DNA of 19,098 bases from an uncultured euryarchaeote (GTDB taxonomy: Archaea > Thermoplasmatota > Poseidoniia > Poseidoniales > Thalassarchaeaceae). The notes beneath the pieces were generated by a model. It was not told the origin of the DNA. It saw only the letters and a program-made list of their open reading frames with translations, and searched no databases. A program made the position numbers and the translations under genes. Location: contig CALEIW010000163.1 in the NCBI GenBank assembly GCA_937876055.1, positions 1 to 19,098 of the forward strand, given 5' to 3'. The stretch's first letter is position 1. Each line of letters starts with the position of its first letter. Below are positions 7,754 through 14,887 of the stretch, piece by piece.

Positions 7754-8090
7754 ATTCAACTACAACCGCGGTCCCGTAAGCCAGTATTTCACTTGCTCCG
7801 GGTGTGATTGCGCTGGTGGCAATTCTAACATTTACAACCGCATTTGCACCTCGTCCAACCGCTTCTTCCAACATTCGTTGGACAGCTTGGTCACGAGACT
7901 CCCCAAGTAGGTCTGTGTAAGCCTTTAGCTCACCACCACCGATGTTCTTGAAGAATGCACCAATGTCCTTGCCAACATGTTTAGCCCGGACAGTGGAACC
8001 ACTAACAACTCCAAGTGTTTTGGTAATTGTTTTTCCAGGTACTTCTTCGGTATTTACCATGATGATACTGATGCCTTGCTCCTCACTCAT
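7752..8090 (-). CDS. YbjQ/UPF0145 family protein
   Basis: A canonical YbjQ (UPF0145, DUF74) protein of 112 residues. In order: TEEVPGKTITKTLGVVSGSTVRAK, KHVGKDIGAFFKNIGGGELKAYTDLL, a helix with repeated acidic and basic residues (ESRDQAVQRMLEEA), GANAVVNVRIATS and EILAYGTAVVVE, all matching the family from end to end. Members form ring-shaped pentamers and have been called heavy-metal-binding without firm proof. The reading frame opens at a TTG (8120) overlapping the previous stop, but the ATG at 8090 has GGTG (8095-8098) four bases ahead and gives the usual length. It is followed eight bases later by its membrane-anchored paralogue. Confidence 0.9.
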   Translation of the reverse strand: MSEEQGISIIMVNTEEVPGKTITKTLGVVSGSTVRAKHVGKDIGAFFKNIGGGELKAYTDLLGESRDQAVQRMLEEAVGRGANAVVNVRIATSAITPGASEILAYGTAVVVE

Positions 8091-8116
8091 GTTACACCGG
8101 TTTGATTGACGGGGCA

Positions 8117-8554
8117 TCAATATTCGCTTATCCTTGGAGTAGTTCTTTCCTTAGGATGAAGACAATCTATTGAGGGGTCAATTATGAATTGTCTTAGAAA
8201 TCTACGACCCAGAATAATCCGATGCTTCATTCTAGAGCGATCTTGTAGACAGAGTTGGATATCGTGGTCTTGTCCTGCAATTTCTAGAGTCGTTCGAATT
8301 ACCGGACGAAGAGTATCATGCCCACCGGTGTCACGAACTCTGCGCCAATCGAATAGAGGTCGTTCGATCCAATTTGCATTCTTGCTGAGGCGGAATCTGA
8401 CGATTTGTTCCATCCCGTTATTGCTTAATGTGATTTCTTCAGCATGAAGTGTGTTTGACCAAGCACCGGTATCCATCTTAGCGAGAGTCGGGTCATTTTC
8501 CAATTCAGGAAGACCAATCCACTCACGCCAGCCTAGAACGGTTCGCCTTGACAT
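8117..8554 (-). CDS. Retropepsin-like protease, RimB/DUF785 type (formerly ATP-dependent zinc protease)
   Basis: 145 residues matching the family PF05618 (often named ATP-dependent zinc protease, or RimB when beside rimK). The diagnostic segments are GWREWIGLPEL, the aspartic-protease-like KMDTGAWSNTLHA (catalytic Asp28 in a D-T-G-A loop), RPVIRTTLEIAG and the closing HRIILGRRFLRQFIIDPS. There is no HExxH or other zinc motif, so the old name is misleading; the fold is that of single-lobe retropepsins. In bacteria relatives work with RimK on the glutamate tail of ribosomal protein S6. No RimK gene lies in this window. The usual K(I/A)DTGA(R/K)TS is here KMDTGAWSNT, a variant. It starts at an ATG with a weak GTGAT site and leads the group with the two ybjQ-like genes; divergent from guaB. 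Confidence 0.83.
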   Translation of the reverse strand: MSRRTVLGWREWIGLPELENDPTLAKMDTGAWSNTLHAEEITLSNNGMEQIVRFRLSKNANWIERPLFDWRRVRDTGGHDTLRPVIRTTLEIAGQDHDIQLCLQDRSRMKHRIILGRRFLRQFIIDPSIDCLHPKERTTPRISEY

Positions 8555-8666
8555 ACTATCACTACTGCCGCCGGCGACAGCCGACCCTTCTTGAACCCGA
8601 CGATTAATTGAAACAACAGATGTTTTGAGATTCTCAGAGTTACAATAGATTACCTATTCACGAATC

Positions 8667-8676
8667 TTTGATATAC
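8667..8676 (+). promoter_or_regulatory. TATA box of guaB, leaderless promoter
   Basis: TTTGATATAC is centred about 26 bases before the ATG at 8698. It also overlaps the TTG at 8668 that would otherwise be an in-frame start, which argues against that longer form. No Shine-Dalgarno site precedes the ATG. Confidence 0.6.
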
Positions 8677-8697
8677 AGCCGCTTTCGGGTATCCCTA

Positions 8698-10161
8698 ATG
8701 GCGAGCGACACCATACCCGAAGCCCTGACCTTCGATGATGTTCTCCTCTTGCCCGCTGAATCAGCAGTTCTACCGGCTGAAGTTAAGCTGAAAACGAGGC
8801 TTACAAATTCAATTTCATTGAATCTTCCAATTGTCTCTGCAGCCATGGATACAGTTACAGAATCACGAATGGCTATTGCATTAGCTCAGGCCGGAGGAAT
8901 TGGAGTTATTCATCGAAATATGACCATAGAAGAACAAGCTGCTAAGGTTAATTTAGTGAAGAGATTCGAATCAGGTTTGGTTCTCGATCCGGTAATGATT
9001 ACTCCAGATACCACGATTGGTGAAATGCGTGCTTTGAAGGATAAGCATGGATTTTCCGGATTACCAGTCGTAGATGAAGAAGAGAACCTTGTTGGAATAA
9101 TCACCAATCGTGATATTCGATTTGTATCCGATGATAGTATCCTAGTCTCTGAAATGATGACAACAGACTTGGTAACTGTGCCAGAACATGTTGACCCAGA
9201 GGTTGCAAAGAAACTACTTCACCAGCATAGAATCGAGAAACTCTTGGTTGTCGACGAAGATGGAAAGTGTGCTGGAATGATGACAGTCCGCGATATCCAG
9301 CGCAGTCGTGATAATCCTCATTCCTGCAAAGATAACCGCGGTCGACTTCGAGTTGCTGCTGCAACCGGAACAGGAGAGAAAGGTATCGAGAGGGCCTTGG
9401 CTCTGTTCGAGGCTGGTGCCGATGCTGTAGTAGTCGACACCGCCCATGGACACTCTCATGGAGTTCTGCACACAGTCCGCCAGATTCGAGAAGCGGCCGG
9501 ACCAGAAGCGCAAATCATCGCTGGTAATGTCGCAACTGGAGCAGCTGCCGATGCGCTGATTGCAGCAGGCGCTAACGCCGTCAAAGTTGGAATAGGTCCT
9601 GGTTCTATCTGCACCACAAGAATCGTATCCGGGGTAGGAGTTCCCCAACTAACCGCCGTTCAATCGGTAGTTGCGGTTTGTAAGAAAGCCAACATTCCGG
9701 TAATTGCTGATGGTGGAATCAAGTTCAGCGGTGATATAGCAAAGGCAATTGCTGCCGGCGCCGACTGTGTAATGGTCGGCAGCGTTCTTGCTGGAACTGA
9801 TGAAGCGCCAGGTGAAGTAATACTCTACCAAGGTCGCTCCTACAAGGTCTACAGAGGGATGGGAAGTGTTGGAGCAATGAGCAAGGGTGCTCACGAGCGT
9901 TACTTCCAATCAGAACAGGGAGATACACGCAAATATGTTCCAGAAGGAATCGAAGGCAGGGTTCCTGCTCGAGGTCCAGTCGAACACGTTCTCCACCAAT
10001 TGATTGGCGGGCTACGCTCTTCCATGGGTTACACAGGCAATGGCGATATTGACGCAATGCGTGAGAATTGCCAATTTGTCAAGATAACCAATGCGGGACT
10101 TTCAGAATCGCACGTTCACGATGTTGAGATTACCCGTGAGGCACCCAACTATCGCCGTTGA
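8698..10161 (+). CDS. guaB: IMP dehydrogenase
   Basis: GuaB oxidises IMP to XMP with NAD+, the committed step to guanine nucleotides, in the cytoplasm. The protein has 487 residues, the normal length. The N-terminal ALTFDDVLLLPAES is the family start. Two CBS domains occupy about residues 95-205 (LDPVMITPDTT... and ...VSEMMTTDLVTVPEH), the regulatory Bateman module. Then come VDTAHGHS, GNVATGAAADALIAAGA, the active loop GIGPGSICTTRIVSG with catalytic Cys305 (the same number as in E. coli), the phosphate-binding ADGGIKFSGDIAKAIAAGA, and the flap with YRGMGSVGAM. All key residues are present. The ATG at 8698 is chosen because a TATA box overlaps the upstream TTG. It converges on the Asp-box lipoprotein gene, with two bases between stop codons. 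Confidence 0.97.
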   Translation: MASDTIPEALTFDDVLLLPAESAVLPAEVKLKTRLTNSISLNLPIVSAAMDTVTESRMAIALAQAGGIGVIHRNMTIEEQAAKVNLVKRFESGLVLDPVMITPDTTIGEMRALKDKHGFSGLPVVDEEENLVGIITNRDIRFVSDDSILVSEMMTTDLVTVPEHVDPEVAKKLLHQHRIEKLLVVDEDGKCAGMMTVRDIQRSRDNPHSCKDNRGRLRVAAATGTGEKGIERALALFEAGADAVVVDTAHGHSHGVLHTVRQIREAAGPEAQIIAGNVATGAAADALIAAGANAVKVGIGPGSICTTRIVSGVGVPQLTAVQSVVAVCKKANIPVIADGGIKFSGDIAKAIAAGADCVMVGSVLAGTDEAPGEVILYQGRSYKVYRGMGSVGAMSKGAHERYFQSEQGDTRKYVPEGIEGRVPARGPVEHVLHQLIGGLRSSMGYTGNGDIDAMRENCQFVKITNAGLSESHVHDVEITREAPNYRR

Positions 10162-10176
10162 ATTCACATGAATTCA
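10159..10176. terminator. Palindromic pair spanning both stop codons of convergent genes
   Basis: Two copies of the palindrome TGAATTCA, separated by CA, cover the stop codons of guaB and of the lipoprotein gene on the opposite strand. They can fold into a seven-base-pair stem with an ACAT loop on either transcript. This may act as a two-way terminator or 3'-end stabiliser; there is no clear T-run after it, so the role is a guess. Confidence 0.35.
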
Positions 10177-11636
10177 GCAAGATCTCCAACCGCTTCGTAG
10201 AGGCTTGGGCCTGAAGTTAGGAAGTAAACCGATCCCAATCTATCTCGTGAATCCTCAGATGTGGAATTATTTCCATCAGCACATGCTCCTGTGCACCCAT
10301 CTGCGAATGCGACATACACTCTTCCTTCAAGGTCGATGTGCAAGTCATTGAAGTCCAAGAGATTACGGTTAGAGCCGCCATAATCTCGACAATCACCGCT
10401 GTTAAGACAGATGCTTCCCATCTGCACAGGGTCATCAGTAACTCGCATAGTATGGAATACCGGCTCATCATCCAGCGCATTCAATGAGTAGGTAATGTAC
10501 AGGTGGTAGGTTGTATTGTGAGGGGCGTAATGCGCATTTCCATCCCATGGATTACCGTCAATGTTTGAGGTGTTCAATAGGTCAACATCCTCGCTACCAA
10601 GATAAGTGATAGCGATTCTTCCAGGGTCGCCAGCATCGATATGAGGGAATACTGACGATATTACACCCGCTGGGCTAATTCTGATACTATTTTCCTCCCA
10701 TGAATTGCCAGAATCTGTGCTTCGAGACATGTATACTCCTTGATCCGCTCCAGTCCAGATGTGGTACGCATTTGACTCGCTGTCAGTTCCTACTTCCGAG
10801 TTCTTTCTTGGATAAGGTGTACCTACATCCAGACCCATTGTTCTCTCAGACCAAGTTAATCCGTTGTCTTTTGATAAAATGACAGTCGGTGTTTCGACTC
10901 GAGGAGGAACATAGACAGTTCCATCTGGAGCTGAGGTTATTGCTCCGTGTAGGCCTCCGTTAGTGGTTGCCATTCCGAATACTTGTCCTCCTACTTCGAA
11001 TGTAGCACCTCCGTTGAATGAGGTGTAGCAGAAGATTCCTGCAATTTTATTGTAGCAGAAATATGTTGCAGTCTCCCATGCAGCAGGATTACTATTTGCA
11101 ACTGCACCATATCCATCACTCGTCCAAGGACCAGTTCCTAATTTGATGTGGTCATTTAGTGGAATCGGACCTGAATCATGGGGGTTTCCAAGCCATGTTT
11201 CCCCGTCATCATCAGACCATGCAATCCAAGTTGTCAGAAGCCCCACCATTTGCACATTGTAGACTCTGTCGGTGATTGGGTCGACCCATCCCCAAGGGTC
11301 AGAAGTCGATGGATGGGATGCAATATCGTCTACAATTTCCCAAGAACCTCCATGATCACATGAACGCATTACTTTCTCGAAGGCTATGAAGAACATACAG
11401 CCACTAGAAGTAATCCCAATACTTGGTTCAGCGCCTTGTTCACCCACATTTGAGAAAGTGAAATTCAGCGGTAATGGTGGGAGGTCGATATTCTGACCAT
11501 CAGGTCCAGTGACCCAGAATCTGACCTCACCTTTAGGCTCGGGTTCGGGTTCCGGAACTGGGTCACTACCGAAGATGCAGCCCGAGAGTGATGCGCCAAT
11601 CATTAGCAGAACGAGCAAGCCAGCCTTGGTGCGCAT
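10164..11636 (-). CDS. Secreted lipoprotein with five BNR/Asp-box repeats (sialidase-like beta-propeller)
   Basis: 490 residues. The N-terminus is a lipoprotein signal: a basic start, a hydrophobic core and the lipobox LSGC with Cys20, followed by an acidic proline spacer (PVPEPEPEPKG) that would hold the domain off the membrane. The body carries five Asp-box motifs (S-x-D-x-G-x-T-W): SCDHGGSW (92-99), SDDDGETW (141-148), SFNGGATF (206-213), SKDNGLTW (255-262) and STDSGNSW (306-313). Such repeats mark the blades of sialidase-type beta-propellers. I do not see a clear set of sialidase catalytic arginines, so an enzyme role is unproven; binding of polysaccharide or protein is as likely. The protein sits outside the cell. 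It converges on guaB and is divergent from the small membrane peptide gene. Confidence 0.85.
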   Translation of the reverse strand: MRTKAGLLVLLMIGASLSGCIFGSDPVPEPEPEPKGEVRFWVTGPDGQNIDLPPLPLNFTFSNVGEQGAEPSIGITSSGCMFFIAFEKVMRSCDHGGSWEIVDDIASHPSTSDPWGWVDPITDRVYNVQMVGLLTTWIAWSDDDGETWLGNPHDSGPIPLNDHIKLGTGPWTSDGYGAVANSNPAAWETATYFCYNKIAGIFCYTSFNGGATFEVGGQVFGMATTNGGLHGAITSAPDGTVYVPPRVETPTVILSKDNGLTWSERTMGLDVGTPYPRKNSEVGTDSESNAYHIWTGADQGVYMSRSTDSGNSWEENSIRISPAGVISSVFPHIDAGDPGRIAITYLGSEDVDLLNTSNIDGNPWDGNAHYAPHNTTYHLYITYSLNALDDEPVFHTMRVTDDPVQMGSICLNSGDCRDYGGSNRNLLDFNDLHIDLEGRVYVAFADGCTGACADGNNSTSEDSRDRLGSVYFLTSGPSLYEAVGDLAEFM

Positions 11637-11704
11637 GAGCGCTCGGCTCTTGCGATTACAGATTATCTTACCCTACTCAAGTTTTATTTTTCATGACGGG
11701 GATA

Positions 11705-11712
11705 ACTTATTC
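11705..11712 (+). promoter_or_regulatory. TATA-like element before the 57-residue membrane peptide
   Basis: ACTTATTC is centred about 27 bases before the ATG at 11736, the spacing of the leaderless promoters seen at 3057 and 8667. This supports the small gene downstream. Confidence 0.4.
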
Positions 11713-11735
11713 ATGACGTCTGATAATCAACGTGT

Positions 11736-11909
11736 ATGAAGTCCCCTATGGTCCAACTATTTCAGAGGAACAAAGAAGAGTTTCTGGAGTGGTGGCGTTT
11801 CCATGATAATGTTATGAGAACTCTCTTCGTATTTTATGCGCTCTTCGAAGTACTGATGTTAATCTTCACGATTCTCATAATTTCAGATGAGTTGTTAGGT
11901 GTAATCTAA
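11736..11909 (+). CDS. Small single-helix membrane peptide, 57 residues
   Basis: A short reading frame from ATG to TAA. The first half is polar and charged with aromatic residues (QLFQRNKEEFLEWWRFHDN) and would face the cytoplasm; the second half is one hydrophobic helix (about residues 27-49, TLFVFYALFEVLMLIFTILII), followed by a short tail SDELLGVI. Evidence that it is real: the TATA-like element at 27 bases, the amphipathic plus membrane layout, and its place filling the otherwise empty gap between the lipoprotein gene and msrA. I recognise no family. It could be a chance frame, but the composition is not random. Confidence 0.55.
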   Translation: MKSPMVQLFQRNKEEFLEWWRFHDNVMRTLFVFYALFEVLMLIFTILIISDELLGVI

Positions 11910-11963
11910 TTATTTTCTACATTCTAGAAGATATGAAAGCGAGGCTCTGCTTCCCAACCTTCG

Positions 11964-12488
11964 ATGAGTAAGGAGATTGTCCTCGGCGGAGGTTGCTTTT
12001 GGTGCGTGGAGGGCGCTATGCTTGGCCTTCGAGGGGTTAGTGAAGTAGTCCCTGGATATTCAGGTGGTCACATAGATAACCCAACTTATGAGCAAGTTTG
12101 CGGAAAACGTACAGGACATGCTGAGGTTGTCAAGGTTACATTCGACCCAGAAATTATTTCTCAACGAATACTTCTCGAGGTTTTCTTTACTGTACATGAC
12201 CCCACTCAATTGAATCGTCAAGGCAACGACATAGGTCCACATTACCGTAGTTGTATATTTTATTCAGATGAAGAACAGCGTATGGATGTTGAACATGTAA
12301 TGGAATATGTACAACAAAATTATGTTGATGACATAGTAACAGAAGTAAGTCCATTAGGTAAGTTTTGGATTGCAGAAAATTACCATCATGACTACTTCGC
12401 CAATAACCCGCGTAACCCGTACTGTCAAGCAGTTGTATCACCGAAAATCGCTAAGACTAGGGCCAAGCACGCCCATTTGTATGAGTGA
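11964..12488 (+). CDS. msrA: Peptide methionine-S-sulfoxide reductase MsrA
   Basis: MsrA repairs oxidised methionine (S epimer) in proteins, using thioredoxin-type reductants in the cytoplasm. The catalytic motif GGCFWC has the nucleophile Cys11, and the following VEGAMLGLRGVSEVVPGYSGG, NPTYEQVCGKRTGHAEVVKVTFDP, FFTVHDPTQLNRQGNDIGPHYRS and FWIAENYHHDYF segments match the family throughout. The length of 174 residues is typical. Only the N-terminal active-site cysteine pair plus one downstream Cys in the GKRTGHA region and one near the end (NPYCQA) are seen, so a resolving cysteine is available. The last eight bases overlap the start of the AlkB-like gene, so the two are translated from one message. 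A weak ATATGA lies about 27 bases before the ATG. Confidence 0.95.
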   Translation: MSKEIVLGGGCFWCVEGAMLGLRGVSEVVPGYSGGHIDNPTYEQVCGKRTGHAEVVKVTFDPEIISQRILLEVFFTVHDPTQLNRQGNDIGPHYRSCIFYSDEEQRMDVEHVMEYVQQNYVDDIVTEVSPLGKFWIAENYHHDYFANNPRNPYCQAVVSPKIAKTRAKHAHLYE

Positions 12489-13551
12489 GGCGGCACTAGT
12501 AACTCAGAACTACGATGATACCCTCTCACCTGAGCCTTGGGCGTTCCACCTACTTGGTTTGATTACCCCACTTCTCGCAATTTCTGGTAACATTTTGGGT
12601 GTGTTTGAGAACCAAGCATATGTGGCCATGGGCGTAGTCTTTGTTTGGGGAGTAGCACCGATACTTGACATCGTGATGGGGGAATCCAAGGTTGCACGTC
12701 CTCCGAGAGAATCTGGAACCCCTTTCGAGGTACTTCTGTGGGTTCATGGAATTTTACAGATAGTAGTCGTTGCTACATTTTTCGTCTTTGCTGCCGAAGA
12801 GGGTATGACATGGTGGCTTGTTGTGGGTGCTCTATCCTCAGGCCTAAGCGCCGCCGCCTCAGCGATAGTTACCGCTCACGAACTTGGTCACAAGAAGCGA
12901 GGGAGTCCTGGATGGAGACTAGCCAGAGTTCTGCTTTTTTCTGTCCACTACACTCATTTTACCTACGAGCATAATCATGTTCATCATAAGTGGGTAAGCA
13001 CAGCCAAGGATTCTGCTAGTGCAGAGGCTCATCAAGGGTTGTGGTCGTTTTGGATGAGTACTATACCGGGTCAGTTTTTCTCATCTGCTAGTGTACACAA
13101 TAAGAAGGGTAAGAATGGTTTGAGCAATCCTACTTATCGCGGCTTTTTGCTACAAATGGTTACTCTGTTTGCAATAGCATTTCTCCCCGGTATGCTTGGG
13201 TATTTTGATGGTATTCCAGTTGCTGTAGGTTGGCTTGTAATGTCTGGAATCGCAATTCTAACTCTAGAGTATGTGAATTACATTCGCCATTGGGGACTCA
13301 GAAGATCTGAGGACGAGAGGTTTGCAAAGGAGCACTCGTGGAATACAGAGGCTAGGTGGTCTAGGTGGAGTCTGCTAGAGTTGACCCGACATTCCGACCA
13401 TCATCTTAGAGCAAGTGTCCCCTTCTGGAAGCTAAGACCTTACGAAGGGACTCCAGAGTTAAGGTGGGGTTACTATGCATCATGGTGGCCATGCTTAGTA
13501 CCGCCGATATGGAAGAGGGCGATGGCCAGTAGACTACCAGATAACCAGTAG
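12481..13551 (+). CDS. AlkB-family membrane-bound di-iron monooxygenase (alkane hydroxylase-like)
   Basis: An integral membrane non-haem di-iron enzyme of 356 residues related to alkane 1-monooxygenase AlkB. The full set of nine iron-binding histidines is present: HELGHK (133-138), EHNHVHH (163-169), His270 in NYIRHWGLRR, and RHSDHH (303-308). Six or so hydrophobic helices surround them. Differences from classical AlkB: EHNxGHH has Val in place of Gly, and the usual N-Y-x-E-H-Y-G segment reads NYIRHWG, with Arg for Glu and Trp for Tyr. These changes could alter the substrate. AlkB needs rubredoxin and its reductase for electrons; neither is in the window. The frame extends back to 12370 inside msrA, but the ATG at 12481 overlapping the msrA end by eight bases is the sensible start. 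Family sure; substrate unknown (alkane, fatty acyl chain or other lipid). Confidence 0.9.
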   Translation: MSEAALVTQNYDDTLSPEPWAFHLLGLITPLLAISGNILGVFENQAYVAMGVVFVWGVAPILDIVMGESKVARPPRESGTPFEVLLWVHGILQIVVVATFFVFAAEEGMTWWLVVGALSSGLSAAASAIVTAHELGHKKRGSPGWRLARVLLFSVHYTHFTYEHNHVHHKWVSTAKDSASAEAHQGLWSFWMSTIPGQFFSSASVHNKKGKNGLSNPTYRGFLLQMVTLFAIAFLPGMLGYFDGIPVAVGWLVMSGIAILTLEYVNYIRHWGLRRSEDERFAKEHSWNTEARWSRWSLLELTRHSDHHLRASVPFWKLRPYEGTPELRWGYYASWWPCLVPPIWKRAMASRLPDNQ

Positions 13552-13577
13552 GTAACCACAATAATTTAGCGCAATTC

Positions 13578-13586
13578 TCAATAACA
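13578..13586 (+). promoter_or_regulatory. Possible TATA element
   Basis: TCAATAACA lies about 25 bases before the ATG at 13607 in an AT-rich gap. It favours that ATG over the TTG at 13589. The match is weak. Confidence 0.3.
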
Positions 13587-13606
13587 CTTTGAATCGGATT
13601 CATCCT

Positions 13607-14023
13607 ATGGTCCCCGATTCGGTGGAAGCGACTTCAGTCTCAACCACCTCAGCCCTCATCCACACCGGATTGCTGAGTGTTGGTTTGAGCAACCTTTTCT
13701 GGAAGGGCGGAGAGTTGAACGCCGATGACAATCCAGAAACTCTTCTGTTGGTGGCTATGGCTCTATTTTGTATCGCAATTCCATTTCAAGGTCTCTACAT
13801 TCTTCTTAGCAGAATGATTCGTGAATATCCAAATCAAGTATTGGTTCCATCGTCTGTTTTACTGTTGGCATCTCGTTGTGAAGTCGTAAGTTACACTTGC
13901 GGAATCATCGGATTTTGCCTGATGTTAGTCAGAACTTCAAACCTCCTTGCCGCTACCTTGATCGGTTCCGCAATACTTGTTATCATAATGGCGAGGTCAG
14001 CACTTTCAGTTCCTGCACGATGA
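13607..14023 (+). CDS. Membrane protein of unknown function, three to four helices
   Basis: 138 residues with hydrophobic segments at about residues 15-30, 45-68 (TLLLVAMALFCIAIPFQGLY), 80-105 (VLVPSSVLLLASRCEVVSYT to GFCLML) and 112-130 (LLAATLIGSAILVIIMARS). The loop between the first two is acidic (GGELNADDNPE). No family recognised. It lies 55 bases after the AlkB-like gene and on the same strand; whether it belongs to that message or has its own promoter is open. The start at 13607 is preferred over the TTG at 13589 because of the TATA-like element and the shorter, cleaner N-terminus. Confidence 0.65.
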   Translation: MVPDSVEATSVSTTSALIHTGLLSVGLSNLFWKGGELNADDNPETLLLVAMALFCIAIPFQGLYILLSRMIREYPNQVLVPSSVLLLASRCEVVSYTCGIIGFCLMLVRTSNLLAATLIGSAILVIIMARSALSVPAR

Positions 14024-14071
14024 CTTACTCTCCGGAGTGAGATTGATTGCTTACCTCTGCTACGAGTCGAC

Positions 14072-14878
14072 ATGGCAGGTGCCTACGCCTTACCGAGTTG
14101 GCCGCCTGAGGCTCCTTGGGAAGCCTATATTTTCGCCTTGCTAATTCCATTTATTCTTCGGTTTTGGTTATTGAGAAGGCCATTACTCGATCTCATCTCT
14201 GTATTTGCACCCAAAGAGGAGAGAACCCGTCATTGGCGATGGCTTAAGCAAAATCACAAAAGGTTACCAATTAACGGCTTTGATGGATTATTGAAACAAG
14301 AAGTTATTGCATTTATTCTACCTAGTATAGCCGCTGGAATAGTTAGGTTAGGGATGGGGGAAGTAGGTTGGGAGAATTGGGATAATGTTCCTGATTTAGG
14401 AGAAAAACTTCTGATTGTAGCCTTTGCTTATTGGATACTATGGGACTTTAGAAGAGTCATGCGTACTCGTCGTTCATTGAAGAAAATGACCAAGATGAAT
14501 CTTGAAAGAGTCAAACGTCGAGTAGAGAGGGCTCTTGCTGGTAGAGACTTTCTTCGAAATATCGAGGAATTCAGAATCCCTCGCCCGTGGTCACCCAAAG
14601 AAAGTCTTGAGCCTATCGAAGGCGAAGAATTTGTGTTAGAAAAACCTGGAAAAATTAAGAGCGTTAGTTCAACAATTTTGAACAAAGTAGCGGATATAAT
14701 CGATTTCGGGCTTGGTTATGCCACATATCCAGCAGAAGGTTTAGCTGAACAGATTGAAAATCGAATGCAATCTATTCTTGATAACCATATGCGAGCAACT
14801 CGAGATGCGATTTTCACCAATGTGATGTTTTCCTTATTCCCATTAATTGTTCTGAAAGTTCTTCCCGAGATAGTGTGA
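14072..14878 (+). CDS. Membrane protein of unknown function with basic cytoplasmic region
   Basis: 268 residues, no family recognised. Hydrophobic segments lie at about residues 17-35 (AYIFALLIPFILRFWLL), 79-95 (VIAFILPSIAAGIVRLG), 113-127 (LLIVAFAYWILWDF) and near the C-terminus 247-266 (FTNVMFSLFPLIVLKVLP). Between the third and last is a long hydrophilic stretch that starts strongly basic (RRVMRTRRSLKKMTKMNLERVKRRVER) and becomes acidic (LEPIEGEEFVLEKP), then an amphipathic helix (YATYPAEGLAEQIENRMQSILDNHMRA). This suggests a protein that sits on or bends along the inner membrane face. It is 48 bases after the previous gene and 9 bases before the MFS gene, so it is likely co-transcribed with the transporter. 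Confidence 0.75.
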   Translation: MAGAYALPSWPPEAPWEAYIFALLIPFILRFWLLRRPLLDLISVFAPKEERTRHWRWLKQNHKRLPINGFDGLLKQEVIAFILPSIAAGIVRLGMGEVGWENWDNVPDLGEKLLIVAFAYWILWDFRRVMRTRRSLKKMTKMNLERVKRRVERALAGRDFLRNIEEFRIPRPWSPKESLEPIEGEEFVLEKPGKIKSVSSTILNKVADIIDFGLGYATYPAEGLAEQIENRMQSILDNHMRATRDAIFTNVMFSLFPLIVLKVLPEIV

Positions 14879-14887
14879 ATTTAATCG

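Noticed and set aside
8910..10057. Several long open frames on the minus strand inside guaB
   Set aside because: They are shadows of a highly conserved gene with all catalytic residues in frame on +; they show no protein-like motifs and no start signals.
11538..11565. Repetitive DNA encoding alternating Glu-Pro in the lipoprotein
   Set aside because: It is a simple spacer behind the lipobox, common in secreted lipoproteins, and not a repeat element.
12370..12480. N-terminal extension of the AlkB-like frame inside msrA
   Set aside because: The extra residues are read out of frame through the conserved end of msrA; the ATG at 12481 is the natural coupled start.
14023..14045. Near-palindrome around TCCGGA after the 138-residue membrane protein gene
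   Set aside because: The arms mismatch beyond six bases and no T-run follows, so a terminator call is not justified.
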